Shown here piece after piece: positions 9,814 to 17,939 of a DNA stretch of 64,000 bases (position 1 is the stretch's first letter; each line of letters begins with the position of its first letter). Where the stretch lies: the NCBI GenBank assembly GCA_016745215.1, contig CP050890.1:2418001-2482000 (forward strand). Reading direction: 5' to 3'. Source of the DNA: Thiohalocapsa sp. PB-PSB1. Its GTDB lineage: Bacteria > Pseudomonadota > Gammaproteobacteria > Chromatiales > Chromatiaceae. The notes beneath the pieces are model-generated. The model searched no databases, had not been told where the DNA came from, and saw only the letters and a program-made list of their open reading frames with translations. The position numbers were made by a program, and so were the translations under genes.

Positions 9814-11004
9814 ATGAGTCAGCCCGAAATTGTCTTCCTTTCCGGCGTGCGTACCGCGATCGGCGATTATGGCGGCAGCCTGAAGGATTTCCCGCCCACC
9901 CAGCTTGCGGCAATGGTCGTTAAGGAAGCGGTCGCCCGCGCTGGCGTCGATGCGGCCGATGTCGGGGCCTGCGTATTTGGCAACGTGATCCACACGGAGC
10001 CAAAAGACATGTATATGTCCCGAGTGGCAGCACTCGATGGAGGACTTCCCCAAACCAGCCAGGCATTCACGCTGAATCGGCTCTGCGGTTCCGGCCTCCA
10101 GGCCATCTGTTCAGCTGCCCAACAGATTATGCTGGGCGATGTGGAGACAGCCGTTGCCGGCGGTTCCGAGAACATGTCGCGATCCCTATATAGCCTGTCA
10201 AATGCCCGCTGGGGGCAGCGTATGGGCGACGGAACCCTAATGGATATGATGGTCGGCGCCCTGAGCGATCCGTTCGACAAAGTCCATATGGGTATGACGG
10301 CGGAAAACGTTGCCGAGCGTTTTTCCATTACCCGCGAGGATCAGGACGCACTGGCAGTGGAATCCCATCAACGTGCTGCCGCGGCCCAGGCAGCGGGTCG
10401 ATTCAAAGACCAGATCCTGCCGGTGGAGCTCAAGAGTCGCAAGGGTACGACACTGTTCGAGGTCGATGAGCATGTGCGCGGCGATGTCTCAATTGAAGGC
10501 ATGGCCAAGCTGCGCACAGCGTTCAAGAAAGACGGCACGGTAACGCCAGGTAATGCTTCGGGCATCAACGACGCTGCGGCCGCGGTTGTGGTGATGAGCG
10601 CCGATGTCGCGAAAGCCAAAGGACTCAAGTCCATGGCGCGGCTGGTCGGTTATGCGGTTACCGGTGTTGATCCGCAGATCATGGGTATGGGGCCGGTATC
10701 CGCCGTGCAGCGGGTCATGGAGCGGACCGGCCTGTCCATCGGCGATATGGACGTGATCGAACTCAATGAGGCGTTCGCCGCCCAAGCCCTCGCCTGCGCG
10801 CGCGACCTGGAGCTTGATCCTGCCAAGGTCAATCCGAACGGCTCCGGCATCTCCCTAGGCCACCCGATTGGTGCTACCGGCGCTATTTTGATGGTCAAAG
10901 CCCTGTATGAATTGCAACGCGTCGGCGGACGCTATGCGCTGATCTCGATGTGCATCGGTGGCGGCCAGGGTATTGCCGCCATCATCGAAAACTCGGCCAG
11001 CTAG
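9814..11004 (+). CDS. Acetyl-CoA C-acetyltransferase (beta-ketothiolase)
   Basis: A 396-residue thiolase that condenses two acetyl-CoA to acetoacetyl-CoA or runs the reverse cleavage. The nucleophile is Cys91 in NRLCGSG, NEAFAAQ is present, the catalytic His lies in GHPIGATGA, and the C-terminal Cys in MCIGGGQG. The start at 9814 is set by the ribosome site AAAGGAGCT at about 9799-9807. No phaB or phaC lies beside it, so a role in polyhydroxyalkanoate synthesis (PhaA) is possible but not shown by context; fatty-acid degradation is the alternative. Confidence 0.9.
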   Translation: MSQPEIVFLSGVRTAIGDYGGSLKDFPPTQLAAMVVKEAVARAGVDAADVGACVFGNVIHTEPKDMYMSRVAALDGGLPQTSQAFTLNRLCGSGLQAICSAAQQIMLGDVETAVAGGSENMSRSLYSLSNARWGQRMGDGTLMDMMVGALSDPFDKVHMGMTAENVAERFSITREDQDALAVESHQRAAAAQAAGRFKDQILPVELKSRKGTTLFEVDEHVRGDVSIEGMAKLRTAFKKDGTVTPGNASGINDAAAAVVVMSADVAKAKGLKSMARLVGYAVTGVDPQIMGMGPVSAVQRVMERTGLSIGDMDVIELNEAFAAQALACARDLELDPAKVNPNGSGISLGHPIGATGAILMVKALYELQRVGGRYALISMCIGGGQGIAAIIENSAS

Positions 11005-11168
11005 GGGATTGCCAGTAGCTTTCGTACCGAGCGATAAGTGATGACGTTCGCCTTCTCGAGGAGTCAGCGCAAGCATTGGAGACTGTTCCGGGAGCCGGTC
11101 CGCTGTAGAAGGCGGGCGTCAGCATAAGTCAGATGGTACGAAAGACTGGAAGTCAGCAACGACGAACA

Positions 11169-11194
11169 CAAAAAACCCGCCTTAGCGGGTCTTC
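11169..11194 (-). terminator. Rho-independent terminator of rpmB-rpmG
   Basis: Read on the - strand, ACCCGC-TAAG-GCGGGT forms a 6-bp stem with a 4-nt loop followed by TTTTTTG. It lies 65 bp after the rpmG stop and is correctly oriented to end that operon. Confidence 0.85.
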
Positions 11195-11258
11195 AGCATG
11201 ACTTGTTTATTTTATCAGTGATTCTTTCACGAGGTGGTCATACACTGATTGGTGATGA

Positions 11259-11426
11259 TTATTTTATTTTGCCTTCCTTGTACATCACGTGTTGGCGAAT
11301 GACGGGGTCGAACTTTTTGATTTCCATCTTTCCCGGTTGATTGCGTTTATTCTTGGTTGTTGTATAAAAATGTCCGGTGCCCGCGCTGGACGTCAGTCGG
11401 ATTTTCTCTCTTGCTGCTTTTGCCAT
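11259..11426 (-). CDS. rpmG: 50S ribosomal protein L33
   Basis: A 55-residue protein starting MAKAAREKIRLTSSAGTGHF and ending VMYKEGKIK, the standard zinc-free L33 sequence. It is a component of the large ribosomal subunit. It follows rpmB by 75 bp on the same strand and is closed by the terminator at 11169-11194, the conserved rpmB-rpmG arrangement. Full length and intact. Confidence 0.97.
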   Translation of the reverse strand: MAKAAREKIRLTSSAGTGHFYTTTKNKRNQPGKMEIKKFDPVIRQHVMYKEGKIK

Positions 11427-11501
11427 TGGTTCGGTCCCGAAGTCTGTTTTATTTGGGAGACTATCAGATAGGAATGGTTATGAGAATCGAAAGATCAGGG
11501 A

Positions 11502-11738
11502 TCAGAATTTCTCGCCGCGTGCGCGCATCTCGGCCAGCACCGCATCAATGCCTTTTTTATCGATGATGCGCATGCCCTTGGTTGAAACGCGCAGCCGAAC
11601 CCAGCGATTCTCGCTCTCGACCCAAAAACGGTGATCATGCAAATTCGGCAAGAAACGCCGTCGCGTCTTGTTATGGGCATGAGATACGTTATTTCCCGTC
11701 AACGGACGCTTGCCGGTTACCTGGCAGACTTTGGACAT
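11502..11738 (-). CDS. rpmB: 50S ribosomal protein L28
   Basis: A 78-residue L28 beginning MSKVCQVTGKRPLTGNNVSH and containing TRRRFLPNLHDHRFWVES, typical of gammaproteobacteria. It is the first gene of rpmB-rpmG. The start at 11738 is chosen by family alignment; the long upstream in-frame extension belongs to a dispersed repeat and is not coding. The gene marks the chromosomal border nearest the distal end of the integron array. Confidence 0.97.
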   Translation of the reverse strand: MSKVCQVTGKRPLTGNNVSHAHNKTRRRFLPNLHDHRFWVESENRWVRLRVSTKGMRIIDKKGIDAVLAEMRARGEKF

Positions 11739-11952
11739 GGTTCCAAACCTCTGATCGGACTCCGCATCGACACTCCGGTGCGGCGGAATCCTTTGGACTT
11801 GATGGACAGCGCTTGGCCTTGGTGACCGTTCGGGTGACCTTCGCTGATGAAAATTAAGCCGGGAACCATATCGCTTTTGGCATGTATAAGTCAAGGCTGT
11901 GTGCGGCGACCCTCGTAAGAACCTGTCGATTTTGCAAGTCTTCGCGTCATTC

Positions 11953-12083
11953 AAGGCGATTGCCGGAGAGAACAGACCAACTGGCGCCGGACTCTCGTTC
12001 GCCTTCTTGTTGCGGCAACCCGCCCATAGAGCGACTGTGAGCGGTTTGCCGCTTCGGTCTGTTTCTCTCCTGGTAATCGCCTT
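11953..12083. repeat. Dispersed palindromic element, copy 2
   Basis: Starts AAGGCGATTGCCGGAGA and ends with GGTAATCGCCTT as its inverted end, with the inner segments CAACTGGCGCCGGA and GGCAACCCGCCCATA shared with the other copies. It is shorter and rearranged in its second half. A separate REP-like hairpin (about 12098-12150) follows. Together they occupy the junction between rpmB and the last integron cassette. Confidence 0.6.
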
Positions 12084-12139
12084 GACGCAACGCATCCGCA
12101 TCCGCTGGCATCGCTTGCCGGGTCGCCCGCAAGCGGGCT

Positions 12140-12394
12140 CCTACGCTGAGAGCCCGTAGATACTCTGAAAATGAATCGAGAATGCTGGAAAGGGTAGCGA
12201 CACGATAACCCGAAAAGCCAGTTGCGGCCTCTGCCTGCTTCGTGAACGCGCTTTGCGGACCGGCGTAATGCGCGAGAAACTTACACACCTGCGCGCGCGG
12301 CTTCTCCAGGGTCACCTTCATCTTGCCGGCGTGCGTAGTGCTGAATGCGCTGTTTCAGTTGCCGGGCATGCTCAACTAGTTGATGTGTGTCCAT
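12140..12394 (-). pseudogene. Broken last cassette gene, unknown function
   Basis: An ATG at 12394, 14 bp inside the cassette boundary at 12408, starts MDTHQLVEHARQLKQRIQHYARR. The frame then shifts and continues as VTLEKPRAQVCKFLAHYAGPQSAFTKQAEAATGFSGYRVATLSSILDSFSEYLRAL before running into REP-like sequence. Start position and orientation match a cassette gene, but no attC follows it: its 3' end has been replaced by repeat sequence. No family is recognised. Confidence 0.5.
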
Positions 12395-12407
12395 GAGTTT
12401 CTAAATC

Positions 12408-12513
12408 GCCTAACGTCATGAATCAGGCGACCCGAACCGCGCCGGCGAAGAGACCGACCGACGCGCCGGAGCTCGGCGCGCGTTTCGGGGTCGCCTGGAT
12501 TCACTCGTTAGCG
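12408..12513 (-). other. attC site 1
   Basis: Core boxes gcctaac (12408-12414) and gttagcg (12507-12513), with inner arms GGCGACCCGAACCGCGC and GCGCGTTTCGGGGTCGCC forming the foldback. It ends the cassette holding 12595-12873 and is the most distal recognisable attC. Confidence 0.8.
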
Positions 12514-12594
12514 CCGATGTTGCCGCGACCCGCGACGAATGTGCATTTGTTTCATGGTCGCTGCGCAGCTTCCCGATTCTAAATCATCAGAACT

Positions 12595-12873
12595 TTATGT
12601 TCTATAAAATATACGTTTCCATATAGCTTGTTGGGTTTTTAAGTCTAATCCTGTTTCCTTCATAATTTTTCTATTTATACGACTTCCTATGTATGAACCT
12701 AATACTAATCCTACAAATATAGATGCAGGTATCATTGTCCAATTTACGAATATTGTTCCAACTATTGATGTTATTATTATTACTATCCAAAGTGTGATTC
12801 CAATAAAGATGCCATTTTTTCTGTGTCTAATTATTATTTCTTCATTTCTATTGGTATCTTTCTCAATCATCAT
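12595..12873 (-). CDS. Small membrane protein in cassette, unknown function
   Basis: A 92-residue protein with a charged N-terminus (EKDTNRNEEIIIRHRKNG), two hydrophobic segments (IFIGITLWIVIIITSIVGTIF and ASIFVGLVLGSYIGSR) and a basic C-terminus. It is markedly AT-rich compared with the chromosome, as many cassette genes are, suggesting foreign origin. attC 1 follows its stop by about 80 bp. No family is recognised. Confidence 0.55.
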   Translation of the reverse strand: MMIEKDTNRNEEIIIRHRKNGIFIGITLWIVIIITSIVGTIFVNWTMIPASIFVGLVLGSYIGSRINRKIMKETGLDLKTQQAIWKRIFYRT

Positions 12874-12904
12874 TTTGTGAATTCAGCAATTGGTACGAGT
12901 GCGG

Positions 12905-13075
12905 CTTTTCCCAGCATTGACCGACCTTTGTTGCATCGCCCGGCCCATCTCGATGCCGCGGATGGCGACGCCTCGGTATATCGGTTCTGTGCAGGTGCAA
13001 GTTTTCCCAACATTGATCGGCCTTTGTTGCAATGCCCGACTCGTCATCGATGGCCGCGGATGGCGACGATTTGGC
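12905..13075. repeat. Two-unit imperfect tandem repeat in non-coding part of cassette
   Basis: Two ~55-bp units (about 12914-12968 and 13009-13068) share CATTGA(C/T)CG(A/G)CCTTTGTTGCA and GCCGCGGATGGCGACG. The remainder of 12874-13361 contains no convincing reading frame; two copies of CTGTAGTGCCGACCTT occur near 13180-13200 and 13285-13302. Confidence 0.5.
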
Positions 13076-13361
13076 TATTCTACGCTAACCCGACTTCGAC
13101 TGTTCGACCCGGAATTTCTTGATTCTGGGCCTCATGAGACGCTCAACGCGTTGTTTTTATTGGCGGGCGAGTGCCGAAACCCGCTGTAGTGCCGACCTTA
13201 CCCGTTGCACCAAGCGTCTCGAACCGCGAAACTGGCGGAAAAAGAGCACCGCAGCAACGATCCTGGCGAGTTGGCGAGACGACCTGTAGTGCCGACCTTT
13301 CGGGTCCGGAGACGACGGATCAATGGATTACGCTGCAATTTCGGCTGAATAGGCGAAGACG

Positions 13362-13430
13362 TGCTAACGTCACGGGTAATCCGAGCTGGCCGCTGTTTGG
13401 CCAGCTTCGGGGTTTACCCTCGTGTTAGCG
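13362..13430 (-). other. attC site 2
   Basis: Short site (69 bp) with core boxes tgctaac and gttagcg and inner arms GAGCTGGCC/GGCCAGCTTC. It overlaps the last 17 bp of the retropepsin gene, so the stop codon lies within the attC. Confidence 0.8.
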
Positions 13431-13818
13431 ATTTCACCCTTGCGTGTGGAATATTCGGGCTTGCAGGGTCTGGCGTGATCTCACGGCGACTTGGCGATAT
13501 AACCAAATCCATATCTTCCATCGGAACGGCTCCAAGCAAGACTTCATCACCGAGTACAAGCGCACCCACATAGCAGAATCTTTTTCCAAAGCTGACACGA
13601 ATAGGTCCAACATAGGGGACATTCTTCTTCCGACCATCAGCCACAAAAACTTCGCGCATAGATTCAGTTTCCAGCTTCAACTGTAAAGCTACATGCTCCG
13701 GTATACAGAGCATAAGAGCACCGGTGTCAGCCAGCGCCTTTGTTTTTACCGGAAGCAAGTCCGTTTCTCTCGGGTTACTGAGCTCTATCTCTGCGGCCTT
13801 GTTCATAACTCCGACCAA
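13414..13818 (-). CDS. Clan AA retropepsin-like aspartic protease
   Basis: A 134-residue protein (or 130 from the ATG at 13806) related to bacterial clan AA aspartic proteases. AEIELSNPR, the active-site region ALADTGALMLCIP (ADTGA in place of DTGA/DSGA) and GALVLGDEVLLGAVPMEDMDLVI are family hallmarks. The N-terminal residues MNKA are encoded by the inverted-repeat arm of a palindromic element (13795-13915), so the original start may have been replaced by the insertion. Cassette gene ending in attC 2. The protease fold is clear; the substrate is unknown. Confidence 0.78.
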   Translation of the reverse strand: MVGVMNKAAEIELSNPRETDLLPVKTKALADTGALMLCIPEHVALQLKLETESMREVFVADGRKKNVPYVGPIRVSFGKRFCYVGALVLGDEVLLGAVPMEDMDLVISPSRREITPDPASPNIPHARVKSLTRG

Positions 13819-13915
13819 CTGACGAACGGGTGCGCGCGGCTTTTCCGTAGAAGGTTGATTTTTAATTTAAAATACCGGGGCGTTCTAAGTCTTGGCCGAT
13901 CTTATGAACAAGGCC
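13795..13915. repeat. Palindromic element with GGCCTTGTTCATAA ends, copy 1
   Basis: A ~121-bp element with inverted terminal arms GGCCTTGTTCATAA at 13795 and 13902-13915, and an AT-rich inner part sharing CTTTTCCGTA and TTGATTTT with a second copy at 35535-35666. It provides the first codons of the retropepsin gene. It may be a MITE or an unusual attC-like structure. Confidence 0.65.
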
Positions 13916-13989
13916 ATCTCTGCAAATACATGACCCATAACGTGCTATCTCTTTTCCGGTGTTCTGCTACACCTTCGCCCATCTTCCCT

Positions 13990-14078
13990 CGCTAACGTCA
14001 ACCGCAGCCCGCGCCTTGGAGCAGCCCGAGCGACAGCGAGGGCTGCTCCAAGGCGTCGGGCTGGCGCACTTGTTGGGC
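13990..14078 (-). other. attC site 3
   Basis: Core boxes cgctaac and gttgggc with inner arms CGCCTTGGAGCAGCCC and GGGCTGCTCCAAGGCG. Ends the cassette of the PemK-type toxin-antitoxin pair. Confidence 0.88.
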
Positions 14079-14129
14079 CGCTATTGTTTGTAGTGGAATC
14101 GTACACCCGGAATTCTTTAGCGTATAAAT

Positions 14130-14453
14130 TCAGTTCAAATTGGTAAATCCATAAGCTATCAGAAGAGCATCACGGACCTCAGGCCATCGATTTTTCGACA
14201 AAGTGCACAAAAGAGGTCCAACGCGACCCTGCTGGGCTAGAGATATGTGATCGAAATTCAATGCGCAAACTGCGGGCATCCCATCATCCGGAGTTAAAAT
14301 TACTTCTGTAGTCAACCCACGAATAGTTCTAGTTGCCGGTACGACAATCGCTTCGTTTATAGATGACAAGACTTCATCACGCGTCAAAATTAGCACCGGA
14401 CGCCGCTTGTCTGGAGGGCGAAAGGTATACCAGCGTATATCTCCCCGTTTCAT
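14130..14453 (-). CDS. PemK/MazF-family toxin (endoribonuclease)
   Basis: A 107-residue toxin starting MKRGDIRWYTFRPPDKRRPVLILTRDEV and containing VVPATRTIRGLTTEVIL and ALNFDHISLAQQGRVG. These are the hallmarks of the PemK/MazF RNase family, which stops translation by cutting mRNA. It overlaps the upstream antitoxin gene by 4 bp (14450-14453), so the pair is translationally coupled. Cassette-borne toxin-antitoxin modules are common in large arrays, where they resist deletion. Confidence 0.88.
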   Translation of the reverse strand: MKRGDIRWYTFRPPDKRRPVLILTRDEVLSSINEAIVVPATRTIRGLTTEVILTPDDGMPAVCALNFDHISLAQQGRVGPLLCTLSKNRWPEVRDALLIAYGFTNLN

Positions 14454-14647
14454 TCGGCATCATCCCAGCTACCGGCATCCCAGGCAAGAGGTTCTTCGTC
14501 AGTCGCAAACTCATCCTTCGTAGGTGGCTTTATTCCATAAAGTGCGTCCTCCTTCAATATCAAAATGCGTAGCAGGCGCGCTCGCTCAAGAGCCGTTAGA
14601 TCATGGATGCGCTGCGCAATATCTTCGACTGCATTTATTGTTGTCAT
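14450..14647 (-). CDS. Antitoxin partner of the PemK/MazF toxin
   Basis: A 65-residue acidic protein (MTTINAVEDIAQRIHDLTALERARLLRIL...PLAWDAGSWDDAE). Its position directly upstream of and overlapping the toxin gene, its size and its acidic C-terminus identify it as the antitoxin. The DNA-binding fold is not obvious from sequence. The start ATG lies 68 bp inside the cassette boundary at attC 4. Confidence 0.72.
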   Translation of the reverse strand: MTTINAVEDIAQRIHDLTALERARLLRILILKEDALYGIKPPTKDEFATDEEPLAWDAGSWDDAE

Positions 14648-14714
14648 CGCGTTTCTGGACTTCTGTTATCCGCCACCGCCGCTGAAAAATCTGGTTGACC
14701 CCGCCGCGTGACTG

Positions 14715-14811
14715 GCCCAACGTCACGCATCAGCCGACGCAAAAAGCAGAGCGAGGAACGAGCGGCGCTTTTTGCGTTCGGCCGACGCTTTATAGTTGCT
14801 CTAAGTTAGCC
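14715..14811 (-). other. attC site 4
   Basis: Core boxes gcccaac and gttagcc. Inner stem CCGACGCAAAAAGC...GCTTTTTGCGTTCGG is shared with attC 14 and attC 20, defining one attC subfamily. Confidence 0.85.
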
Positions 14812-14889
14812 GCATGGGTTGTTGAGCTATTGCAGTAATTCTTGTGTTGCTTACCTGTTGCCTATAACTCTCTGGCGCATTTCTTAGTA

Positions 14890-15129
14890 CTAGCATTCAT
14901 GATACACTGCAATCAGCCATTTCTTCTTCCCGAGGTTTTTTGCTGCTTTAAAGCTACCATTATTTCCACGAACGACAACATCTGGATTCTCAACGGTATC
15001 CAGAGTTTCATGAAAATAGCTTGCCATATCGTCATGGTTTTCGGTGATATGATACCATCTCTCATAAGTAAGCCTAATTGGATAATTGGAACGCTATTTA
15101 CTGAAACGGCTATATCCATCTGTTCTCAT
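14890..15129 (-). pseudogene. Short nuclease-like gene with in-frame stop, tentative
   Basis: A frame from an ATG at 15129 gives MRTDGYSRFSK, then TAG, then RSNYPIRLTYERWYHITENHDDMASY and VENPDVVVRGNNGSFKAAKNLGKKKWLIAVYHEC. The second part resembles small proteins with R-x-T-x-E-R-W-x-H-I and a C-terminal WL-x-VVY strand, seen in PBECR/RelE-like nuclease families. It fills the cassette between attC 4 and attC 5. Either it is disabled by the stop at codon 12 or translation starts at a non-ATG codon after it. Assignment is weak. Confidence 0.45.
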
Positions 15130-15156
15130 AATGAGTGTCGAGAGTGTCTGAGCTGT

Positions 15157-15245
15157 CGCTAACGCCAACCGCAGCCCGCGCCAAACTGCGGCCACGCGCG
15201 AAGCGCAGGCCGCAGTTTGGCGTCGGGCTTGCGGATTTGTTGGGC
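15157..15245 (-). other. attC site 5
   Basis: Core boxes cgctaac and gttgggc; stem CGCCAAACTGCGGCC / GGCCGCAGTTTGGCG, the commonest attC subfamily here (also attC 7, 10 and 11). Ends the ParE/RelE cassette. Confidence 0.9.
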
Positions 15246-15356
15246 ATATTCAACGCTCGATGTGAAGGAAAAGGCGAGACCTTATACCGTTCTTTCCACC
15301 CCCGTTCTTTCTAGACCCCTTTATTGGTACTTTATTGCTAATCTGGTTCGCTACTT

Positions 15357-15644
15357 TCATCTACGTCCGAATCTCGGATGTCGTCGCTGATGTTTCACCA
15401 CGGTAATTCGCAACAAGCCAGGGTTTACTATACGAAAGTAGATCACGTACGGAAACCTCCGCAGCAAAGTGCGCCGCACGCCCTTTTCAATCTCTACCCA
15501 AAGAAAAGGGTTTGAAATGATGCTGGCAACCTGTTTCTCAAACTCAACCAAAAAATCCGAGCCAAGCCCGGCAGCACAACCATTATAGTATTTGATGATC
15601 TCCCTAAGCTCCTTCTCAACCGCCGGGTGGTACTCAACTTTCAC
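15357..15644 (-). CDS. RelE/ParE-superfamily toxin
   Basis: A 95-residue toxin: MKVEYHPAVEKELREIIKYYNGCAAGLGSDFLVEFE, then VEIEKGVRRTLLRRFPYVIYFRI and VVKHQRRHPRFGRR. The pattern of an N-terminal helix pair and basic C-terminal strands is typical of ParE-like toxins. It overlaps the antitoxin gene by 11 bp. Whether it is a gyrase poison (ParE) or an mRNA interferase (RelE) cannot be told from sequence. Confidence 0.85.
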   Translation of the reverse strand: MKVEYHPAVEKELREIIKYYNGCAAGLGSDFLVEFEKQVASIISNPFLWVEIEKGVRRTLLRRFPYVIYFRIVNPGLLRITVVKHQRRHPRFGRR

Positions 15645-15870
15645 TATTTCTTAACCTAGCCATCATTTCCCCATGTGCCACCGGATTGACAGAGCCATCC
15701 TCGATTTCTTCATCTCTGCGTATTGCTAATTGCACCGCATCTTCGTCAGACATTTCGTGATCTGCGCCATACGGGTCTTCCAAACTTTCCCAGATTCTTG
15801 CCGCGAGCATTGCTCTGTCTCTAGGACCTAGCTGAAGCGCTTCGATCTCCAATTGGTCTAAATTCATCAT
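15634..15870 (-). CDS. Addiction-module antitoxin
   Basis: A 78-residue protein: NLDQLEIEALQLGPRDRAMLAARIWESLEDPYG...AIRRDEEIEDGSVNPVAHGEMMARLR. It fits the short 'addiction module' antitoxin family (unstab_antitox type) that pairs with RelE/ParE toxins. It lies upstream of and overlaps the toxin. AAGGAG-type ribosome sites and the remnant of a group II intron lie immediately upstream. Confidence 0.82.
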   Translation of the reverse strand: MMNLDQLEIEALQLGPRDRAMLAARIWESLEDPYGADHEMSDEDAVQLAIRRDEEIEDGSVNPVAHGEMMARLRNSES

Positions 15871-15918
15871 AATTCTCGCTTTTTAAGGAGTATGCCAAAG
15901 GGGCAACGTAGCACCCCA

Positions 15919-15946
15919 TAGAACACGCGGCCTTGCCAGGCTGCAC
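15919..15946 (-). ncRNA. Relic of a group II intron 5' end
   Basis: Read on the - strand, 27 of 28 nt match the 5' end of the group II intron at 50898 (GTGC-GCCTGGCAAGGCCG...), and the preceding exon-side bases GGGGACA also match. The match stops after TTCTA, so only the start of domain I survives. Confidence 0.7.
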
Positions 15947-15995
15947 TGTCCCCTGTTTGTCGCCCTGGAAATAATAAAACCGTGGTCTGTCCCCT
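15947..15995. repeat. REP-like GGGGACAGACCACG sequence
   Basis: Contains two copies of TGTCCCCTG, one within TGGTCTGTCCCC, as in the palindromic repeats at 19746, 49010 and 51717. It separates the intron relic from the surviving half of attC 6. Confidence 0.55.
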
Positions 15996-16004
15996 GCTTT
16001 TTTC

Positions 16005-16043
16005 GCGCGGCAACGGGCGGTCGGGCCGAGGCGCTTGTTGGGC
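16005..16043 (-). other. Half attC site 6
   Basis: The right half of an attC, matching the right half of attC 8 over about 35 bp (GGCAACGGGCGGTCGGGCC... to gttgggc at 16037-16043). The left half is missing and is replaced by REP-like and intron-derived sequence. Confidence 0.75.
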
Positions 16044-16058
16044 TTTCATGCGTGGGGC

Positions 16059-17459
16059 CTATTGCTTGACTAGAGTGTCGACCGCACCTTTCAGAAAGTC
16101 AAAGGGAATTTGATTAACCTGATTTGCGCTAAGCAACCAGCCAGTGCCGGACGTTTCGAAATCGAGGTAAGTTCCCCACTTACCAGGTTGAACAAATAGA
16201 GAGCCCGATTTTGGCGCCGCAGCGAACACAAGAGTTAAATCGCGGCAGAAATCCAAGGATTGGCCGGCCAAATGCGGAAACTCGACGGTTGATGGGGTCC
16301 AAATTCCTCGCAAGCGTAGTCGGACAACCTGCTGATCTGCAGAAACTATCGACATCTCGATGTGGGAGAAAAGACCGCGTATTGGCGCCGGCGGATCTTG
16401 AGGAAGGGTAGATGTAGCTGCCTGTTCAAATGTAGACCGATACTTTGCCCAGTCGCCCTTCTCAACCGCAGTGAGGGTATTTAAGACCGAGTCTCGGGGA
16501 GAATTTGGGGCCGAAGAGTTGTATCGCCACCAGTCTGACAGTATCGTTTGAGTTCGCCGAAAAACATCGTCATACGCGTGATCGATATCTTCTTGGGCAG
16601 TCAACTTTCCGGCTTCATGAACGGAGTCCCAAAGTTTAGAAAGACTGTCTCTTGTTCTATCGGATTCCGGAGGCGACTCGATTAGATGATCACTGCACTC
16701 GGCTTGTGCAGTGATTGACTTTTCTTGTTGGTCCGCGTCCCCGGCCCCGGATGCCAAGTAAGGCCCTGAACCCTTCTGTGGGACAAACGTGAGTCTAGAT
16801 TTTGGGGCAATCGCTTATTCATGGGTCGAATCGTCCAGCGAACTAGGGGAGAATTGAGCGCTATCTACCCGCTGATTTGCAGTTTGATATTTTACGTGTT
16901 CGGTCGGGCCTAGATGACTGATATCAGTTTCCGTTGCGGATGCTTTACGAGAACCAGCGTGGGCGGCCGGTGGTTCCCGGCTGAAAGGTTGTTGCTCGAT
17001 GCTCCTAGGAGTCGTAGCTTCGCTGAAGGTGTCGGGTGAACTGTTTGCATCCGCACTTGCAGTCGCAGGGATGCTCGCTTGGTTTGGCAAGTGGTCGGGA
17101 CTATTTGCTAACTCGGCAATGGCTGCGTCCAGTTGATCAGACTATTCTTTCAGAAAAGCGTTTGCATTTCTGCTTGATAAATCGCGAGCGTTGAGCAGAC
17201 TGCGAACCTCTTTGACAAGTTCACGATAATCTGATTCGGATTCGTTAGCCCGGGCCAAGGCCAATAGATTTTCGATCTTGCGTTCGACCGCAAAAACTTG
17301 GCGGGTTGTCGCTTTAGCATCCCCGCGATCTTGGAAATACCCGATAGTACCGATAAGGAAGCCCACAACTGAAATTAGCGTTAAGCCTAATGACAGAACG
17401 CGGTGTTTCCGCAGAAACTCGGTTATCGTATTGAGCCAAAGCCACCGCATGGTCGTCAA
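16059..17459 (-). pseudogene. Single 467-codon frame split by two stops; membrane-anchored unknown protein
   Basis: From an ATG at 17459 the frame encodes MTTMRWLWLNTITEFLRKHRVLSLGLTLISVVGFLIGTIGYFQDRG (one membrane segment), a coiled-coil-like stretch and NAFLKE, then TAG at 17142-17144. The same frame continues through a Pro/Ser-rich region to TAA at 16815-16817, then onward without a shift to a folded-looking domain ending FLKGAVDTLVKQ at 16059. One frame over 1.4 kb suggests an original single gene with two nonsense mutations, although three separate small genes using TTG starts cannot be excluded. No family is recognised. Its attC is the half site 6. Confidence 0.55.
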
Positions 17460-17524
17460 ACTGTCACGAGAGGTTTCAAACTGGCGCTAGCAATATCACG
17501 CCTCGTTTGACCATGGTCTATGAT

Positions 17525-17613
17525 GCCCAACGTCAACCGCAGCCCGCGCCAAACTGCGGCCACGCGCGAAGCGCCGGCCGCAGTTTGGCGTCGGGCTGGC
17601 GGACTCGTTGGGC
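17525..17613 (-). other. attC site 7
   Basis: Core boxes gcccaac and gttgggc, stem CGCCAAACTGCGGCC / GGCCGCAGTTTGGCG, nearly identical to attC 5. Ends the cassette with the 19146-19609 toxin-antitoxin pair, now stretched by transposon relics. 17614-17939 holds a REP-like copy of GGTAAAGTGTCACCG and no gene. Confidence 0.9.
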
Positions 17614-17939
17614 GTTATCATAGTTCAACGGGTGCAAGAGGCAAGACCTGCGGTCGTGCTTGTGGAAATGGTGTAAATGGTAAAGTGTCACCGTAATTCG
17701 CTTCCCTGTTACCTAAAGCCTAGCGATCAGGCAAAGGAAACAAGCGGAAATAACATACTAAAATTAAGTGAATATTCCCTTGTTTGCGGCAATGAACCTT
17801 GGACCTTGATCATCGCTTGGCCCAAAACTTTAAATTTCGCAGGGACTAAAGGCTATAACCTAATGTTTTGGAAATGTTATTGTGCCACCACAAGGACGGG
17901 TGGTCCTAACGATGATCAAGGCCCGCACAGAGCAGGACA

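Noticed and set aside
11739..12101. N-terminal extension of L28 by ~120 residues.
   Set aside because: The extension is repeat-derived; L28 has a fixed N-terminus MSKVCQVTGK.
14842..15162. A 106-residue + strand frame and a 68-residue - strand frame in the small cassette.
   Set aside because: Another - strand frame gives a family-like sequence (RLTYERWYHI...WLIAVYHEC), and cassette genes here run on the - strand.
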